Below the pieces are notes generated by a model. That model had not been told where the DNA came from, made no database searches, and saw only the letters and a list, made by a program, of their open reading frames with translations. The translations under genes were made by a program, and so were the position numbers. 64,000 nt of DNA from Apostichopus japonicus (lineage: Eukaryota > Echinodermata > Holothuroidea > Aspidochirotida > Stichopodidae): contig NC_092576.1 in NCBI RefSeq assembly GCF_037975245.1, positions 10,311,501 to 10,375,500 on the forward strand, in the 5' to 3' direction. Below are positions 47,990 through 60,736 of the stretch, in pieces; the first letter of the stretch is position 1; every line of letters begins with the position of its first letter.

Positions 47990-49971
47990 GTAAGTCAGAA
48001 CATTTTATTTTTCCTACTTAAAGTCAGCAACATTTTGGTTAACGTGATTGTGCAACCAGGGGATGTTTAAGAGGAGACACACTGTTGCTCAGTTGATAAA
48101 CAATACATATGCATGTGTGCTCACAGGAAACAAAACAAAAATACAGAACGGGCAGGGTACACTTCAGTTTTCAAGAATCAGTTAACTGTTCGTATAATGA
48201 GCCGATTAACTTGATTACAATAAGACAATTAGCAGGTGTTGTGGTAGTGTAGGAAAGAAGCAGCTTTTACACAAGCCCAACCATGGTTTGGGCTTGGGTG
48301 CATTTTTTAAATTATATTTTGTTATCGCAAGGATCAATTATAACTCGGATTTCTTTGTTTAATGTCAAATTAACATTTCGCTGTACCAAAGGAGTATTTC
48401 TGTTATTTGTTACTTGCAAACAGGTCCCTGACGGCCGCACTGACTGGCGTAAATAACTCTGGCAGCACACATTTTGAGGGATTGCAATTTTGTTAAGATA
48501 CCAACATTAATACCTTAGTACAGATAGTTCCACATATTAATTTTGTTAATAGTTTATAACGAGTGAAATAATGTTAGGTCACAAGATCACGAGAAAATAA
48601 GACGTAACTTTGAAATGAAATGTTTCATCCCGAAGCTAATGGTGTTCACCTGTTGATTTAAAGATATGTTATGGTCAATAATAACATCAATATTTTAAGC
48701 TACGATACTAAAGTGAATGCAGGGGTCATATGGCATATTAACATCACGAATCACCACCAGGCTTAGAACCGGCTGGGTTTTAACATGGTTTTGTTTTAAA
48801 AAGACACTGAGACATCCAGTATAATAAGCATATATTTAGAAATATATTACAGAAAATTCACTTTGAGAAGGAACAATTTTTGTAAATCTGATGGACTTCA
48901 GCTAATCGTATCACTTTATCCCATAATATGTACAGCAATAGAGTAGAAATACCTCAGACAAATATTTAACTAACGCCGATTTTAAAGCATGCCTTTGTGG
49001 AACACCAACTCCTTCTTTATCAAATTTATAAGCATACATATTCCAATACACACTCACTCGCTGCAAACAGTATAATGACAGATATAACCAATTTCAGGGC
49101 AAAAACCGTGAGACCAATATCATGAAGAAGTATGTTCATCAACATTTGGTTATCAACGGCTCACCATATTCCATGCATTCGAAACATGAGCTTGTTAATA
49201 TCTGAAGTGTCCTTCTGTATAAAGATATCGATCATGGTGTCCTAACATGACAATTTAAAAAAATAAATCTCTCTATTTATATGGTTTATGTTATAAGTTA
49301 TACGTCAGGTATCCTTTAGTTTATTATTTCGTAACTTTTTTTTTATAATATGCGAACGGTCTAAAAAATAATTCTAGATTGGTTATGTCGGACGTTAGAT
49401 TTCACTAGACATATTCTTGTATGTTCTATGATCCCTTTGAAGACCACTATACATTGGTAATAAATAACAAATAGCGAATTTTACTGAAAAAGTCCAACTT
49501 GTATGGCATTGGAAACCTTTCAGTAAAAGACATTTAAATTATGTTAAATTATTAATTTAGTATATTATTTAAGTGTAATCGGAATGTATCAAGTTTTTTT
49601 TTTCCAGGTCGCAACTAGTTACACTTTGAGCAATTTATAAGACAATATATTAACAATGACAACAATGTCTGCAGTGAGCGTCATCATTAATTAAGCCGTT
49701 AAGTAGCTTTCCGGAGAGTTAGCATATTTTAAGTCAGAATAATTTGAAAATCAAAAGAGATATAAAGGTATTACATCCTTCACGTTTACTTTAATTTTCT
49801 GACAATGTCTCATCAAGGTTGAACAATCTGTCTATAGTCTATCTCGAGAGTATTCCATTGTATGTTTACATAGCCTACGTTAGTGATCATAAAATGGCGT
49901 CACATGACATCATAAGAAAATCTATCGCACTCCCAGCACGGTCTTACTCTTTTTCAAGAAACCATTATTAC

Positions 49972-50280
49972 CAGCCTATTCAGAGATTACAGTAACTACT
50001 GTAAATCATAAAACTTTGTACCACAGTTAAAACTAGATTGTGCTTACAAATCTGATAAATCGGTAGCTATATGTGCTAGTAGGTTTACAGTAAGAACTGA
50101 GGATATGTGTAATCCCAAAAAATCTCAACAACTGGATATGTTGGAATTAAAAATATATCCTCCGTTCTTACTGTAATCCTAATAGCACATGCTACCGATT
50201 TATATGACCATCCAGTATTTACTTTGGTACAAAATGTTTAGATTTACAGTAGTAACTGTGTTCTCTGTGTATATTGGGTG
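49972..50280. mobile_element. P1 palindromic element in gene B intron 1
   Basis: Opens CAGCCTATTCAGAGATTACA and closes GTGTTCTCTGTGTATATTGGGTG. Both arms are complete but more mismatched than other copies. Confidence 0.85.
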
Positions 50281-50636
50281 AACAATAGCCTTCTGGCTTA
50301 TTGGTGCAGGAAGGTTATCCAGCAAATGAATTAAGACGTTAGAGATTGATTATTAATATTTCGTCACCAAGTCGTTAAAGAAAAAGAAAACTGGTTTATT
50401 TTTTCTACTTCATCTTTTGGTAACTAAATATTAAGTACTTAGCCAATCTAACTTAGCTACTTGTTGTCAGTATAATTTTTGCCATAGAATAGCATGGGTT
50501 TCAAAATATTACCTCCCCATTAACGTCCACGATCACGTTGTGTTAGTTTAAATACCCATATTCTTACTGCGTGGTAATGCACAATTTAAAGTAAAATGTA
50601 TCTAATCCTTATTTCTGTTTCCTTTTTTCTACACAG

Positions 50637-50738
50637 TCATCGATTTTAATGGAAATCCAAGCAATGTTAATGAAGACGCTGGTATTGCAGTAGTTTCCTT
50701 GATTTCTTCAGGTGCCGTCAGTCAAGAAGTGACAGTTG
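50637..50738 (+). CDS. Gene B exon 2: Calx-beta module 1, N-terminal part
   Basis: 102 nt, phase 1 to 1, from TTTCTACACAG| to |gtaaga. It encodes VIDFNGNPSNVNEDAGIAVV then SLISSGAVSQEVTV. The pattern V-N-E-D-A-G-x-A-x-V-S-L is the standard opening of a Calx-beta domain. Confidence 0.88.
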
Positions 50739-51473
50739 GTAAGAAGGAGTTGTGTGAAGTGAATTTCTGTTTAGCATATTAAACTTGCAGCATATTAACT
50801 TTGACATCCCTTCAAAATTCTAAATATTCTCATTTAGAAAAAAAGAACAAAATTTCTCCAGAGTGTACGTATTTTCCAGAGTTTACAATCTGGTGGACTG
50901 TTTTGGGTGATTTTTCATTCTATTTAAAGACAAACGCACTAAGAAATACACTAGGAAAACGTAATATTGGAAGACGTCAAACGTCTTATAGTTTGGCATC
51001 TGATTCAATACATAGGTTTTAAACGGTGTGCCACTATGACTATAAGACACATGGTTGCTTAAGGCAGCGTGACTCATTCGTGTCATTCACGTTGCGAGAC
51101 AGAACAACGGACACTGCCCTTTCCCCTCATTTGTATTATTCGGTTCATTCAGTTTGGGACTCGTTCATAAGGGTGCCCTAAACAAGCTACCCTTTAAAAT
51201 ATGTCTTTCATCTTGTACATGATTGACCTCATCAAAACAAATTGTTGTACAGCTGTGAATTAAACAAAATTCTATAAGAGCAACAGCTCCATACTACTAG
51301 CCAATATTATACAAGTTGCCCTGCCTACACCATCCCAGCACCGCCTTGTGTTGGTAAGAAGTGTTATTGTACCTTCTTTCCAAAAATAGGTATGGTAATA
51401 AACTTTCCAAATACTAAGTACATTTCATTAAATATTCGTTAACTAACTGGACATAGGAGGCAATGTAAATTGC

Positions 51474-51783
51474 CACCCGGTACACATAGAGAACACAGTT
51501 ACTACTGTAAACTTTACAATTTTGTACCACAGTAAAAACTGGATCGTGCTATAATTCGGTAGCATGTGCTATTAGGATTACAGTAAGAACTGAGGATATG
51601 TGTAATTCCAACAAATCCAGTTGTTTGGCATTTGTTGGAATTACAAATATCCTCAGTTTTTACTGTAAACCTATAATAGCACATGCTTCCGATTTATCAG
51701 ATTTGTCAGCACAATCCAGTATTTAATGTGGTGCAAAACTTTAGATTTAGAGTAGTTACTGTAATCTCTGTGTGAATCGGCTG
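51474..51783. mobile_element. P1 palindromic element in gene B intron 2
   Basis: Opens CACCCGGTACACATAGAGAA and closes TAATCTCTGTGTGAATCGGCTG; both arms are complete, with the central TTGTTTGGCATTTGTTGG loop. Confidence 0.88.
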
Positions 51784-52448
51784 AAATTACTAGTGTTGTT
51801 GAATACGTAATGAGTTTATTTCATTGAACACCACACCATGCACGGAACATCATCTCTATATGTATTGGTGGTGGAGTTTGGTGTGTGATACCGTAATGAA
51901 AATATATCAACTATATGCTTGGCCAACAGATCACAACTGCCAGTCATGTTTTTGCATGAAGAATTGAACGAGTCAATATGCCTGTCCGTCTGTTTGGTTT
52001 CTTGAACAACTTGTTGTAGCCGGCAGATTAACAAACTTTTGCGTCCAGTGTAGTCTATATGGTTTAAGAGTGAACGTCCCAGCTCTCGTTTTTCAGCAGT
52101 TGCCCTTAAAAACGTAGCTACGGTACGGGCATGGCAAATCGTTAATGATCTAATAAAGACAGTGTTGCCACTATCGTGTAGTGCATATACGACTATATAG
52201 TGTAGTGCACCTTATTCTCAAACAAATCAATAACTTATTAATTTGGAAACGTAATGTTATGTGTGTCTAGTATGTATGTAGGCAGTGGAACATATGAATA
52301 ACAATTTGAATATCAGAAAAAGGAATGTTTTTTTCTTACAACTCTGCCAATAAGCGTTTTTTTTTTCTTTTAACAAAAGACGACACATGTTTTTTTAATA
52401 CGACAGCGATCAATTTTGAGATCTTTTACAAAATGTGAGAGCAACGAG

Positions 52449-52658
52449 CAGATCCCCCCCCCCCCATATTTTGGGGCCCCCACATTTAGAGTGTCCTAAA
52501 CTTTACAAAACTGTCGTAATTGTGATCCACAAAATTTTAGCATGTAACGTTGAAGTGATGCGTTTCCCATGTTGTTTCGCTGACTGAATATTATTCGCTA
52601 CTCGAATCAAGGCAGTCACTAATCAGTCCGGTCCCCCCACACGCTTAGTCCGGCCCTG
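52449..52658. mobile_element. hAT-like short element with 8-bp target duplication
   Basis: The 8-bp direct repeat GCAACGAG flanks it at 52441-52448 and 52659-52666. The right terminus CTTAGTCCGGCCCTG is a common hAT type end; the left end (CAGATCCCCCC) matches only its first bases, as if part of the left repeat were deleted. Confidence 0.75.
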
Positions 52659-53957
52659 GCAACGAGTCATACTGATTTGTGTTTTGCTGGCTACGCCGCC
52701 CTGATTTAAACACCTCTAATGACACAGAAACGTTCATAGGACACAGAAGCTTTCAAGAAGTTGTGACCACTTCGTTCTAAGAGGTCAAGCTATTTCGATA
52801 TAATGTTATTGTCTTTCTGTTAATACTGACAAGCTCTAGTTGTTCTAAAGGCACGGCCAGTTTTTGCCACCTATTTGGTTGTTACTGTGATAGTGGCGTG
52901 AAATTGCTACGTTATAAAAACGGAGTTTTCAACCTGAATAATAAAGGAGATGCGACCCAATTTGGGTTTCAGATAAAAAAAAAAATGAATTATGTGTAGT
53001 GCACTTTATTCGAAAACGAAGCAACAACTTGCCTACTGTGTTTTTCCACTTGAAGAAGAAAAATGCCATCCTTTACTTGTATGTAACAGATCTAAAAGCA
53101 GTTCATGCTGAGAAACTTTTCGATGATACTCAACATTCAAATCACGTACAATGGTAGCGTTTCATTGTCAGCAATCTTTAAAAAAAACATATACTGTGTG
53201 TATATAGAGTACTTCTGTTTATTCAAACCGGTCTGACATCGAATCTGGCTGTCACGTTTTCTTTAACTCTCTTTTCCGTTTGCACCAACAGATTCATCAG
53301 CTTTACTACATATCTGATCCATTACATGCCATTTTGATTAATTTTTGCCTCGAATATAAACTGTTTTGAGCTGTACACCCTAAAGTTTACCTCTAGCCTC
53401 CAACTCAAAAATTCAAGTTTAACATGAAATTGATCTCCCACTGTAATTTATTTTAATGGGATGGCAGAACAAAATTAAGTATGCACAATTAAGACATATA
53501 ATGATAGTAAGAATATTAAGAGCCTGTGTTTTTGTTAGTTCATATTGATGATTCAATACGACGAGTGCTGGACTAGTCTTCGTTTGTCCGCACTGTGGTA
53601 AACCAGTTGGTATATGGCAATATATATATATAGCAAACCGAAAGAAAACAACGTCATACGTATTCAGTGTTGCGTCTGGAAAAAAAAAAAGTTGGTTTCG
53701 TATCCCTCTAAAATGGTTTCACTAATTAGGATTGCTAATTGAGCTGATAAAATGCTACCACGACGCAGTGACATGCTTTCTGAAGTATGAAATTAATTCA
53801 ACAATGACCACTTTCTTTACCCTATTTTATATCTAGTGTGAATGCTGATTTAAATTTTATTTGCACGTCTTCGATGCTACCTAAAGTTGAGTCTTGCAAT
53901 GACATTTAACAGTATTATTTCCATATCTGAACTGTACGGAACAAAAGTTTGAGATGT

Positions 53958-54138
53958 CACCCGATACGCATAGCTAGTACAGTAACTAATGTGCATGTTC
54001 CACAACCGTGCATCAGTAACTACTGCGCTGTGTTTGCAACACGGTAACATGTGTTACAGGTGGCATAGCGCAGTAGTTACTGATGCGCGGTTGTGGAACA
54101 TGAACAGTAGTTACTGTACTAGCTATGAGTATCGGGTG
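53958..54138. mobile_element. P2 palindromic element, 181 bp
   Basis: An almost perfect hairpin: CACCCGATACGCATAGCTAG at the left and CTAGCTATGAGTATCGGGTG at the right, with arms of about 80 bp through GTTCCACAACCG and CAGTAACTACTGCGC. It ends 103 bp before gene B exon 3. Ends are shared with P1. Confidence 0.9.
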
Positions 54139-54241
54139 GACATGTCTTATTTCTTAACCGAGCGAATGTTTAAAACATAAGTAATTACAGTTGTATTAAT
54201 TTACCGTGCGGGAACTTACACTAGACGCATGTTTTCTACAG

Positions 54242-54484
54242 ATCTCGTAGTTCAGACAGGTGCAGGAGAGGCATCTCCTGGATTTGATTATAGCGGAACG
54301 GGTACTTACACAGCAACGTTTGCGAATGGCGACTCAGCGGCGTCCATTGACCTGACTATCATAGACGATACATTATCTGAAGCTGATGAAATTGTGACCA
54401 TTTCCATAAATACTGTATCCACTGGAGCTGACGCGGGGACGACTACACCTATTGCATCATTCACAATTTTGCAAGATTTGTCAG
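54242..54484 (+). CDS. Gene B exon 3: Calx-beta module 1, C-terminal part
   Basis: 243 nt, phase 1 to 1, from TTTTCTACAG| to |gtaagg. It encodes SPGFDYSGTGTYTATFANGD, then SAASIDLTIIDDTLSEADEI and ends PIASFTILQDLSG. This is the clearest Calx-beta match in the window: G-x-D-Y, F-x-x-G-D-S, I-x-L-x-I-I-D-D and E-A-D-E. Acidic side chains in these loops bind Ca2+ in the family. Confidence 0.93.
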
Positions 54485-55099
54485 GTAAGGAATCTTCCTC
54501 AGAATATAGCCAGAAAGGTGATACAGTTGTCATATACGGTAACCATTACAGTCAAATCAAAAGGGGGGAAAGCTAACATGTTCCAACGGGAATATTGTAT
54601 TTTAATGAATGAAAAAACAATGAACAAAAATGCAAAGAGCATAATTTATTTAAAAATTTATTTAATATCATGAAATGAAATGAAGAGAAATATTTGAAGA
54701 CTCGTTTATTTATAATTTAACAAAACTAATTCCTAACGGCGTTGTCAAAACGTAATTAAAAAGTGGAAAATGTACCCATTGTTAGGGATACTCATCAGAA
54801 AGAGTTTTTCTTTTGTCATGAAGGTAGTCTCGAAGTGTTAAACAGACCATCTTTTTAACAAATTTGTATTTTAAATTTTCAATCATTTGTCAATTTTAAG
54901 TTTCCCGAGATTTGACCTCTGGTAATAAATACAAAAAAATCTGGTTACCCGGCCCGCCGCGGTTATATTAAAGAGGCTTGCACTACATAACTGCCTTGGG
55001 ATGAGAACCCGCCTTAATAAATTACTTGTTTTTTGTTGATATTTATAACCCTGTATCCCATAGTTAAAAATAGCCCAAAGTGTAAAGGTAGCTTGGATT

Positions 55100-56108
55100 T
55101 CAATCAAACAATACCTATAAGTTAAGAATATAAACACATTTTTGTATGTTTACCTTAGTTTCTTAATTTGCATAATTAATTAATCAACTGACGAAAGAAG
55201 GGAAAAATTCACCTCACAAGAAAGTGATTACTCATTCTGACACTGCTTTTTCGATTATAATTTGCTGATATGTAAGTTAAAGACAGAATCCGCTGCAGTT
55301 AGACTATCTCACTAGGTAAATATTTATTGACGGTTAGGCAAACAAACCCTTAGTTTGGGGGCAATGGACTTGAACAATAGATTTATGGTAGTCCCAAATA
55401 CACACTTGAGGTAGTAACCATGACGAAGCATTGTTGATAGAAATGCCTCGATGAAAAGGTAATGACGTCATATATTGTGCCTACAACACGGGGATTCAAT
55501 TTGCATATCAAAAGCAATTGTCGGAATTTGAAATTTCCAAGACTGGAATTGCCACTAGATTTGTATATTGTCTACACTAGCAGCCTTGGTAAAACACCGT
55601 GTACACACAATGATGAGTATCACTGTCAATTTTACAAATGTAACTAACAAATTGGAAAGCAGAGTGAATGGCACCGTTATCATAGATTACACTCAAATGT
55701 CTTGTAAAGTACGAAGTTGATAATTTGCCTACTGATACTAAACGTTTGGTTGGCTACTCTACTCTACTGTAGTGTTTTCGTTTTCTCTATATCTCTCTAT
55801 CTCTCTTATCTTTCCTTTCCTCCATCTTTCTTGTGGTTTGGTATTTTAATTCTTAAAAGCATCATCTGTTTCGGGCAGACACTTTCCATTTTGTTTTTTG
55901 TTCCTTACATTCATCCCCTTTGTATTCCCGTATAAGACTATTCTTTCGCCATTTTACTCTCTAAATACGTTATTCCATTTTAATATCTTTATCTCACTGG
56001 ATTCTAATCTCTTTTCACATCTTTATACAAGAACATACCAGAGAATAAAAAAAAACTGAAATTGGAAAATGTAACAATCATGATCATTTTTTTTTTGTGG
56101 TTTCACAG
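55100..56108. other. Gene B intron sequence, no feature
   Basis: AT-rich intron between exons 3 and 4 with pyrimidine-rich stretches (CTCTCTATCTCTC near 55790). I see no repeat or exon that I can name. Confidence 0.5.
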
Positions 56109-56243
56109 ACACTGAACTTGTTCAAGTTAACTTCAGGAGTGCCGTTTACGACTTAAACGAAATGTTCGCAGCCATTCCTATTGAAATAGATTTCGTTGAT
56201 TCCAACGGACAACCTACGGCAATTAATGAGGCTTTTGAATTGA
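56109..56243 (+). CDS. Gene B exon 4: Calx-beta module 2, N-terminal part
   Basis: 135 nt, phase 1 to 1, from GGTTTCACAG| to |gtaagc. It encodes TELVQVNFRSAVYDLNEMFA then AIPIEIDFVDSNGQPTAINE. Counterpart of gene A exon 4 (144 nt), sharing the FVDxN motif and the closing E-x-L/F stretch. Confidence 0.85.
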
Positions 56244-57033
56244 GTAAGCACCAGTTAAGAAATATAGCACATTTATAACATAATCATTCTTTGCTTCCAT
56301 ACTCGCAACACTGAATTGCATGCGCAAGTAAACATTTTGTTATTGTCAAGAAATATCAAAGACATTGTATAAAATGTAAGCTAAGCTCCTTTTTTCTTGT
56401 TTTTTATATATTATTTCTTCTCTTGTGGTACCTTATATTATATTTCCTACCAGCAAAAAAAAAAAAAATATCACACGTTATGGTAGGTTTATCATTTTTA
56501 ATGAAGGTGAAGAATAACATATTTCATTTGAAATTAGTGTCTCTTCTGATTCTTCATATTTCCGTTGCTACGATAGAAAGGCAATGTTAAAGTAACTGTG
56601 TGATAAGCAACTAATATGGCACGTTAAATGACGTTAGGAACCAATTCATCATGCTGTTTTAAGATAAAGAGTTCACCACAAGGTAACATGGCGGCAAGTT
56701 TGCAACACTGCATATTTACCTAACCATACTTCGTTGGTTTAAAAGGCTAGTATACAAAGTCGAAAGTCTTAGAAAAATATCACGTTTTGCAATGTGTGGT
56801 ATGTGTGTAAGTAGTCAATGTACATGTCCCTTATACGCTTCAGTAATCAGTATATAACAACGTTTGCACTTGAATCGAGACGTTTATAGCAGTGTCATTG
56901 TATAGTAATAAAACCATATAGCTAATGTAAAACATCCCTCTGTGTTAACTTAACGTGTACGGACGTGACATTCACTTTTATATCCCTTAATTGATTGAAA
57001 CCGCCATTAATTAGTCATTTCGAAGATAATAAT

Positions 57034-57260
57034 GTGGAGTGTTAGCTCAGTGGTTAACGCCGGTGCCTTTCAACCATAAGGTCCGCGTTTCGAGTCACTC
57101 CCAGATCAATGTATGTCGTCCAGTTTACAGAGTTGTTGACAATTAACAATTCATAATCATGGACGTTAAATATGAATGTAAGAGACTGACTTCGGCCAGC
57201 TTGTGGTTTTGATAAGCCAATGAGGCTTCTTCGCGAGTTCCTACTTGCAGGAGGACCTAG
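57034..57260 (+). mobile_element. SINE family S1, full-length copy
   Basis: Starts GTGGAGTGTTAGCTCAGTGG (A box) and continues through a B box, here mutated to GCGTTTCGAGTCAC, to AGGAGGACCTAGTAT. tRNA-derived RNA polymerase III promoter in front of a tRNA-unrelated body. It lies about 55 bp before exon 5. Confidence 0.87.
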
Positions 57261-57316
57261 TATACATACATATATAAACATACAATAATGAGACTAAGCC
57301 TATATCATTTTAACAG

Positions 57317-57571
57317 GTGCAACTGTGCCAAACTCAGGTACCTCGGACACGGCGACTCTGGGCAGTGACTATTCCGACCCGACGTCAGTAGCTGTGACTC
57401 TTCCTATAGACGCAACGTCAACTTCTCTCACGTTCACCGTAACAATATTACCAGATGTAGAGGTAGAAAGTACGGAAGTCTTCTATATGTCTATGGCGGC
57501 ATCCATATCTTTATCTTTTACATCGCTAGGATCGCTTCGGTCTGAAACGGAAATTCGTATACACGATGATG
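57317..57571 (+). CDS. Gene B exon 5: Calx-beta module 2, C-terminal part
   Basis: 255 nt, phase 1 to 1, from TTTTAACAG| to |gtcaga. It encodes ATLGSDYSDPTSVAVTLPID, then TSLTFTVTILPDVEVESTEV and ends ETEIRIHDDG. Calx-beta features: G-S-D-Y, a V-x-I-L-x-D turn, E-V-E-x-T-E. Counterpart of gene A exon 5. Confidence 0.92.
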
Positions 57572-57939
57572 GTCAGAAGAAACTTTTTTTTTTCTTCATT
57601 TAATTGATATCATCCTTTTTAATATCCATTTTACCTTTCTTAACAATTGACGCCGTATGTGATAAAACAAGCGAAGCCAATACCAGTCAGATTAAATCCT
57701 TTGTCTCTATAGATCCTGCAAGAAAAGTGCCCACGCCGTAGATATTTAACTGCCGATCAAGAATTGTATTCGAAAATTGTATACGCGGTTTAGACTAGAG
57801 TATAGAAAGTTTGCAAACAGTGGCCAAGAATACACCTATTCCGTTAAAATACAAAATAGTTTGCTTATGTGAAACTAAGACTCTCTGCTGATAAACGCAA
57901 TCAAGTTTGTAATCGATAACCATCTATAATCTTTCCTTT

Positions 57940-58319
57940 CACCCGATACTCATAGCTAGTACAGTAACTACCGTTCATGTTCCACAACCGTGCATCAGTA
58001 ACTACTGCGCTGTATTCGTAACACAGTAACATGTGTTACAGTTGGCACAGTAATTACTGGAAAGATGTTACACGTTGAACTACGAGTTCGACAGTAGAAA
58101 ATTTGCAGTAATTTACGAAATTTAAATTTTTTAAATTTTTCAAACTTTTTAAATTAATTTTTTTTTTTTTTTAATTTTCAGTAAGGAAAAACTTGCAGTA
58201 ATTAGTGTGTTACCTGTTACACATGTTACCGTGTTACGAACACAGCACAGTAGTTACTGATGCACGGTTAAGGAACATGACCAGTAGTTAATGTATACTA
58301 TAGCTATGAGTATCGGGTG
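57940..58319. mobile_element. P2 palindromic element with internal insertion
   Basis: Opens CACCCGATACTCATAGCTAG and closes CTATAGCTATGAGTATCGGGTG. The arms match 53958-54138, but about 120 bp of AT-rich sequence (around 58072-58190) is inserted at the hairpin centre. Confidence 0.87.
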
Positions 58320-58748
58320 TGCCTTTAGTAATGTTGACAAAAGAGAACCACTGGGTAACGAAACATAAAGGATCCATAATGGACATCATATCCAAGTAGA
58401 TAAACGTTGGCAAAATAATATGGAATGAATCCCTGGTTATGCATGTATGGAACCAATAGTAAAATATTGTTTTATATCAAGCCAAATGATTGATTTTTAA
58501 TCAATCCAATTATCTTCAAAGCATCATTAAGTGGTGGTTACAAAATATGTCCAAACACCATTTACAAAACCGTTTAAATTTGGGAAGTATTTAAGTCAGT
58601 GTTCAGTCAAATCTTTGAAACGTTAGTAAGTGTTTGATTTTTCCGTGATACTTATATTTCACTTTCATTTACTTTCTTAACGGAGACGATATTGTTGGGA
58701 ACAATAAAATAAGGAATACTTTTCATTTTCTGAAATTGATTTCTCAAG

Positions 58749-59045
58749 ATTTGGAGAGTATGATGTGCATAGTCCCAACACCGGAAGTTTCTCGTACAAA
58801 GGCCAGGGATTTTGAGTTTTATGCATTCACCAGTTTGACTGCCGATGCCGCTTCAATTCGTTGGTCAAAGAATAATTTACCTCGCCGTTTCGGTACGTTG
58901 GGAAATGTAGGGTCCAATGGCATGAAACTCAGTGTTAGTCGACCATCAAAGAACAAGGGTCGTCGATTTGGTTACTACACGTTTACTTCGACTGGTACTA
59001 GTGGCGCTAGCCTATCATGTAACACATTCATCAGGGCAAGCAACA
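58749..59045 (+). CDS. Gene B exon 6: first Ig-like domain
   Basis: 297 nt, phase 1 to 1, from GATTTCTCAAG| to |gtaagt. It encodes LESMMCIVPTPEVSRTKARD, then AASIRWSKNNLPRRFG and RRFGYYTFTSTGTSGASLSC. A cysteine near each end and one tryptophan are compatible with an Ig fold, though spacing is irregular. The acceptor tract is short of pyrimidines, so the 5' edge is the least certain of this gene. Confidence 0.75.
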
Positions 59046-59070
59046 GTAAGTATTCATACTTTCACATTAT

Positions 59071-59300
59071 GGAGTGGAGTGTTAGCTCAGTGGTTAACAC
59101 CGGTGCCTTTCAATCACAAGGTCCCCGGTTCGAGTCACTCCCAGATTAATGTATGTCGTCCAGTTACAGAGTTGTTGACAATTAACAATTCATAATCATG
59201 GATGTTAAATATGAATGTGAGAGACTGACTTCGGTCAGCTTGCGGCTTTGATAAGCCAATTAGGCTTCTTCGCGAGTTCCTGCTTGCAGGAGGATCTAAT
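59071..59300 (+). mobile_element. SINE family S1, full-length copy beside a donor site
   Basis: Starts GGAGTGGAGTGTTAGCTCAG; the B box GGTTCGAGTCAC is intact, and it ends AGGAGGATCTAATAT. It begins only 25 bases after the exon 6 donor at 59046. A TGATGATGATGATGAT run follows at 59345. Confidence 0.88.
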
Positions 59301-59577
59301 ATTACATTATCCTACATACATTTAACCCCCTTCCCCACAACCCATGATGATGATGATGATATGATCGCTCTTCAAATTCGTCATTCATTTTGTCTTTACG
59401 ATTCGGAATTTATCTTGTTGTCATACTATCTGGTAATTACAAAATAATATAAAATAATCGATTTTAGGAAACATGTATAATAGACAAACATGGATCTAAA
59501 AATTTGAAAGATCTGCTTACCTCCATTTATCTCTTCTCTCTGATTGTGGTGCATATTTGCACGCTTACAATTAACAG

Positions 59578-59859
59578 AAATGTTCGGCTACGCAAGCACC
59601 CCTGCTCAAAAGTACACACGAGTTATTTACCCAGCGACGGACGGTGGTACTGCTTTATCCTCGGCGGTCGCCTTAAGTATTCAGTACAACCCACCAAGCA
59701 GACGTAAGAAACTCATATGGACAAAAGATGGAGTGCTGTTGAATGGACGAAGTGGTCCAACTATTACATTGAATACCGTCAGGAATGCGGGAGTTTATGT
59801 TGTCTCCAGATTTGTACGTCGCAGAACCCACTTTACAATCATCGAGGTCATTGCGTCAG
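59578..59859 (+). CDS. Gene B exon 7: second Ig-like domain
   Basis: 282 nt, phase 1 to 1, from ACAATTAACAG| to |gtaatg. It encodes KMFGYASTPAQKYTRVIYPA, then RRKKLIWTKDGVLLNGRSG and NTVRNAGVYVVSRF. The tryptophan and the N-A-G-x-Y signature identify an Ig fold; the paired cysteines seen in gene A exon 7 are absent here. Ends VIASG, as gene A ends VIVSG. Confidence 0.85.
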
Positions 59860-59939
59860 GTAATGTCAGATATTGGAAATGGTTCCTATCACACACAAGT
59901 ATAATCATTATAGTATAGATATAAAGAAAAGGGTTGAAC

Positions 59940-60315
59940 CAGTGGCGGAGCGTCCATACAGTCAGAGGTCTGACGGACTCAAATGTAGTACAGGCGCCCT
60001 TTTCAGCTGTTGACAACTTTTTACTTATTCACGATTATTGACTTTTAATTGCGCTCTCAAATACCTATTGACATTTGTCACATTTTGTTGGTGTAATTTT
60101 ATGACAAAATGGCTATGACACCTATTTATTCTTGGTTTATCTGCAAATTAGCAAGGCCCGGAAAGGGTCATTTCCTGCGATTTAGGGAGTATCTTTACTC
60201 AAAAAATTTGTACGCTCCGCGCCAACCTGTGGTGGCGCTCCGCTTAGATAGTGTCGAAAGCGCCCCTACAGACCATTCTCGCCCCCTCTGACCAATACCC
60301 CTAGCGCCGCCACTG
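59940..60315. mobile_element. hAT-like MITE, CAGTGGCGG family
   Basis: Termini CAGTGGCGGAGCG and CGCCGCCACTG are inverted repeats with one mismatch, and an 8-bp direct repeat GGTTGAAC flanks it at 59932-59939 and 60316-60323. It has an internal CAGAGGTCTGAC/CCCTCTGACC inverted pair. Its ends resemble the 993-bp element at 6077. Located in the intron after gene B exon 7. Confidence 0.94.
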
Positions 60316-60736
60316 GGTTGAACCCATTCACTGTATTCACTTGTAGATCGATTCATTATCAATAATGGGTCTAATCGAGTAATTGACTCCAGTGCACCTT
60401 GTTATCTTTTTATCGAAGAGCAAAAGGTTCGTGTCACTACATGTTTTTAGTGATTGCAGTTATGACTCGATACAGCAAAACAATTGCTACCATGACAGAA
60501 TAGCACTGCCCTGGTTAGTGACACTACCGTACCTTACGGCGGTGTCACACATTGCCGAAATGATCCTTTCCTGACAGATGAGGTAATTCGATATGGGGCC
60601 CACACAATCACGGAGACCAAAACAACGGGGGATACAACACATGTCGGATAAGTCAGATTGTGAACACTTCAATAGACAACTTGTACCAACTATCAATTTT
60701 CGGATTGTGCCCGCATAATTTACTAAATTTGTGTTT

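Larger units (their letters stand above)
45340..49190. repeat. Segmental duplication 2, right copy
   Basis: Direct repeat of 37940-44581 without the LINE and without the 38184 SINE. It carries the first exon at 47893 that is closest to the rest of gene B. It has a deletion of about 890 bp relative to the left copy near 47270. Confidence 0.88.

Noticed and set aside
54306-54533. Minus-strand frame over gene B exon 3
   Set aside because: Antisense shadow of the best Calx-beta exon.
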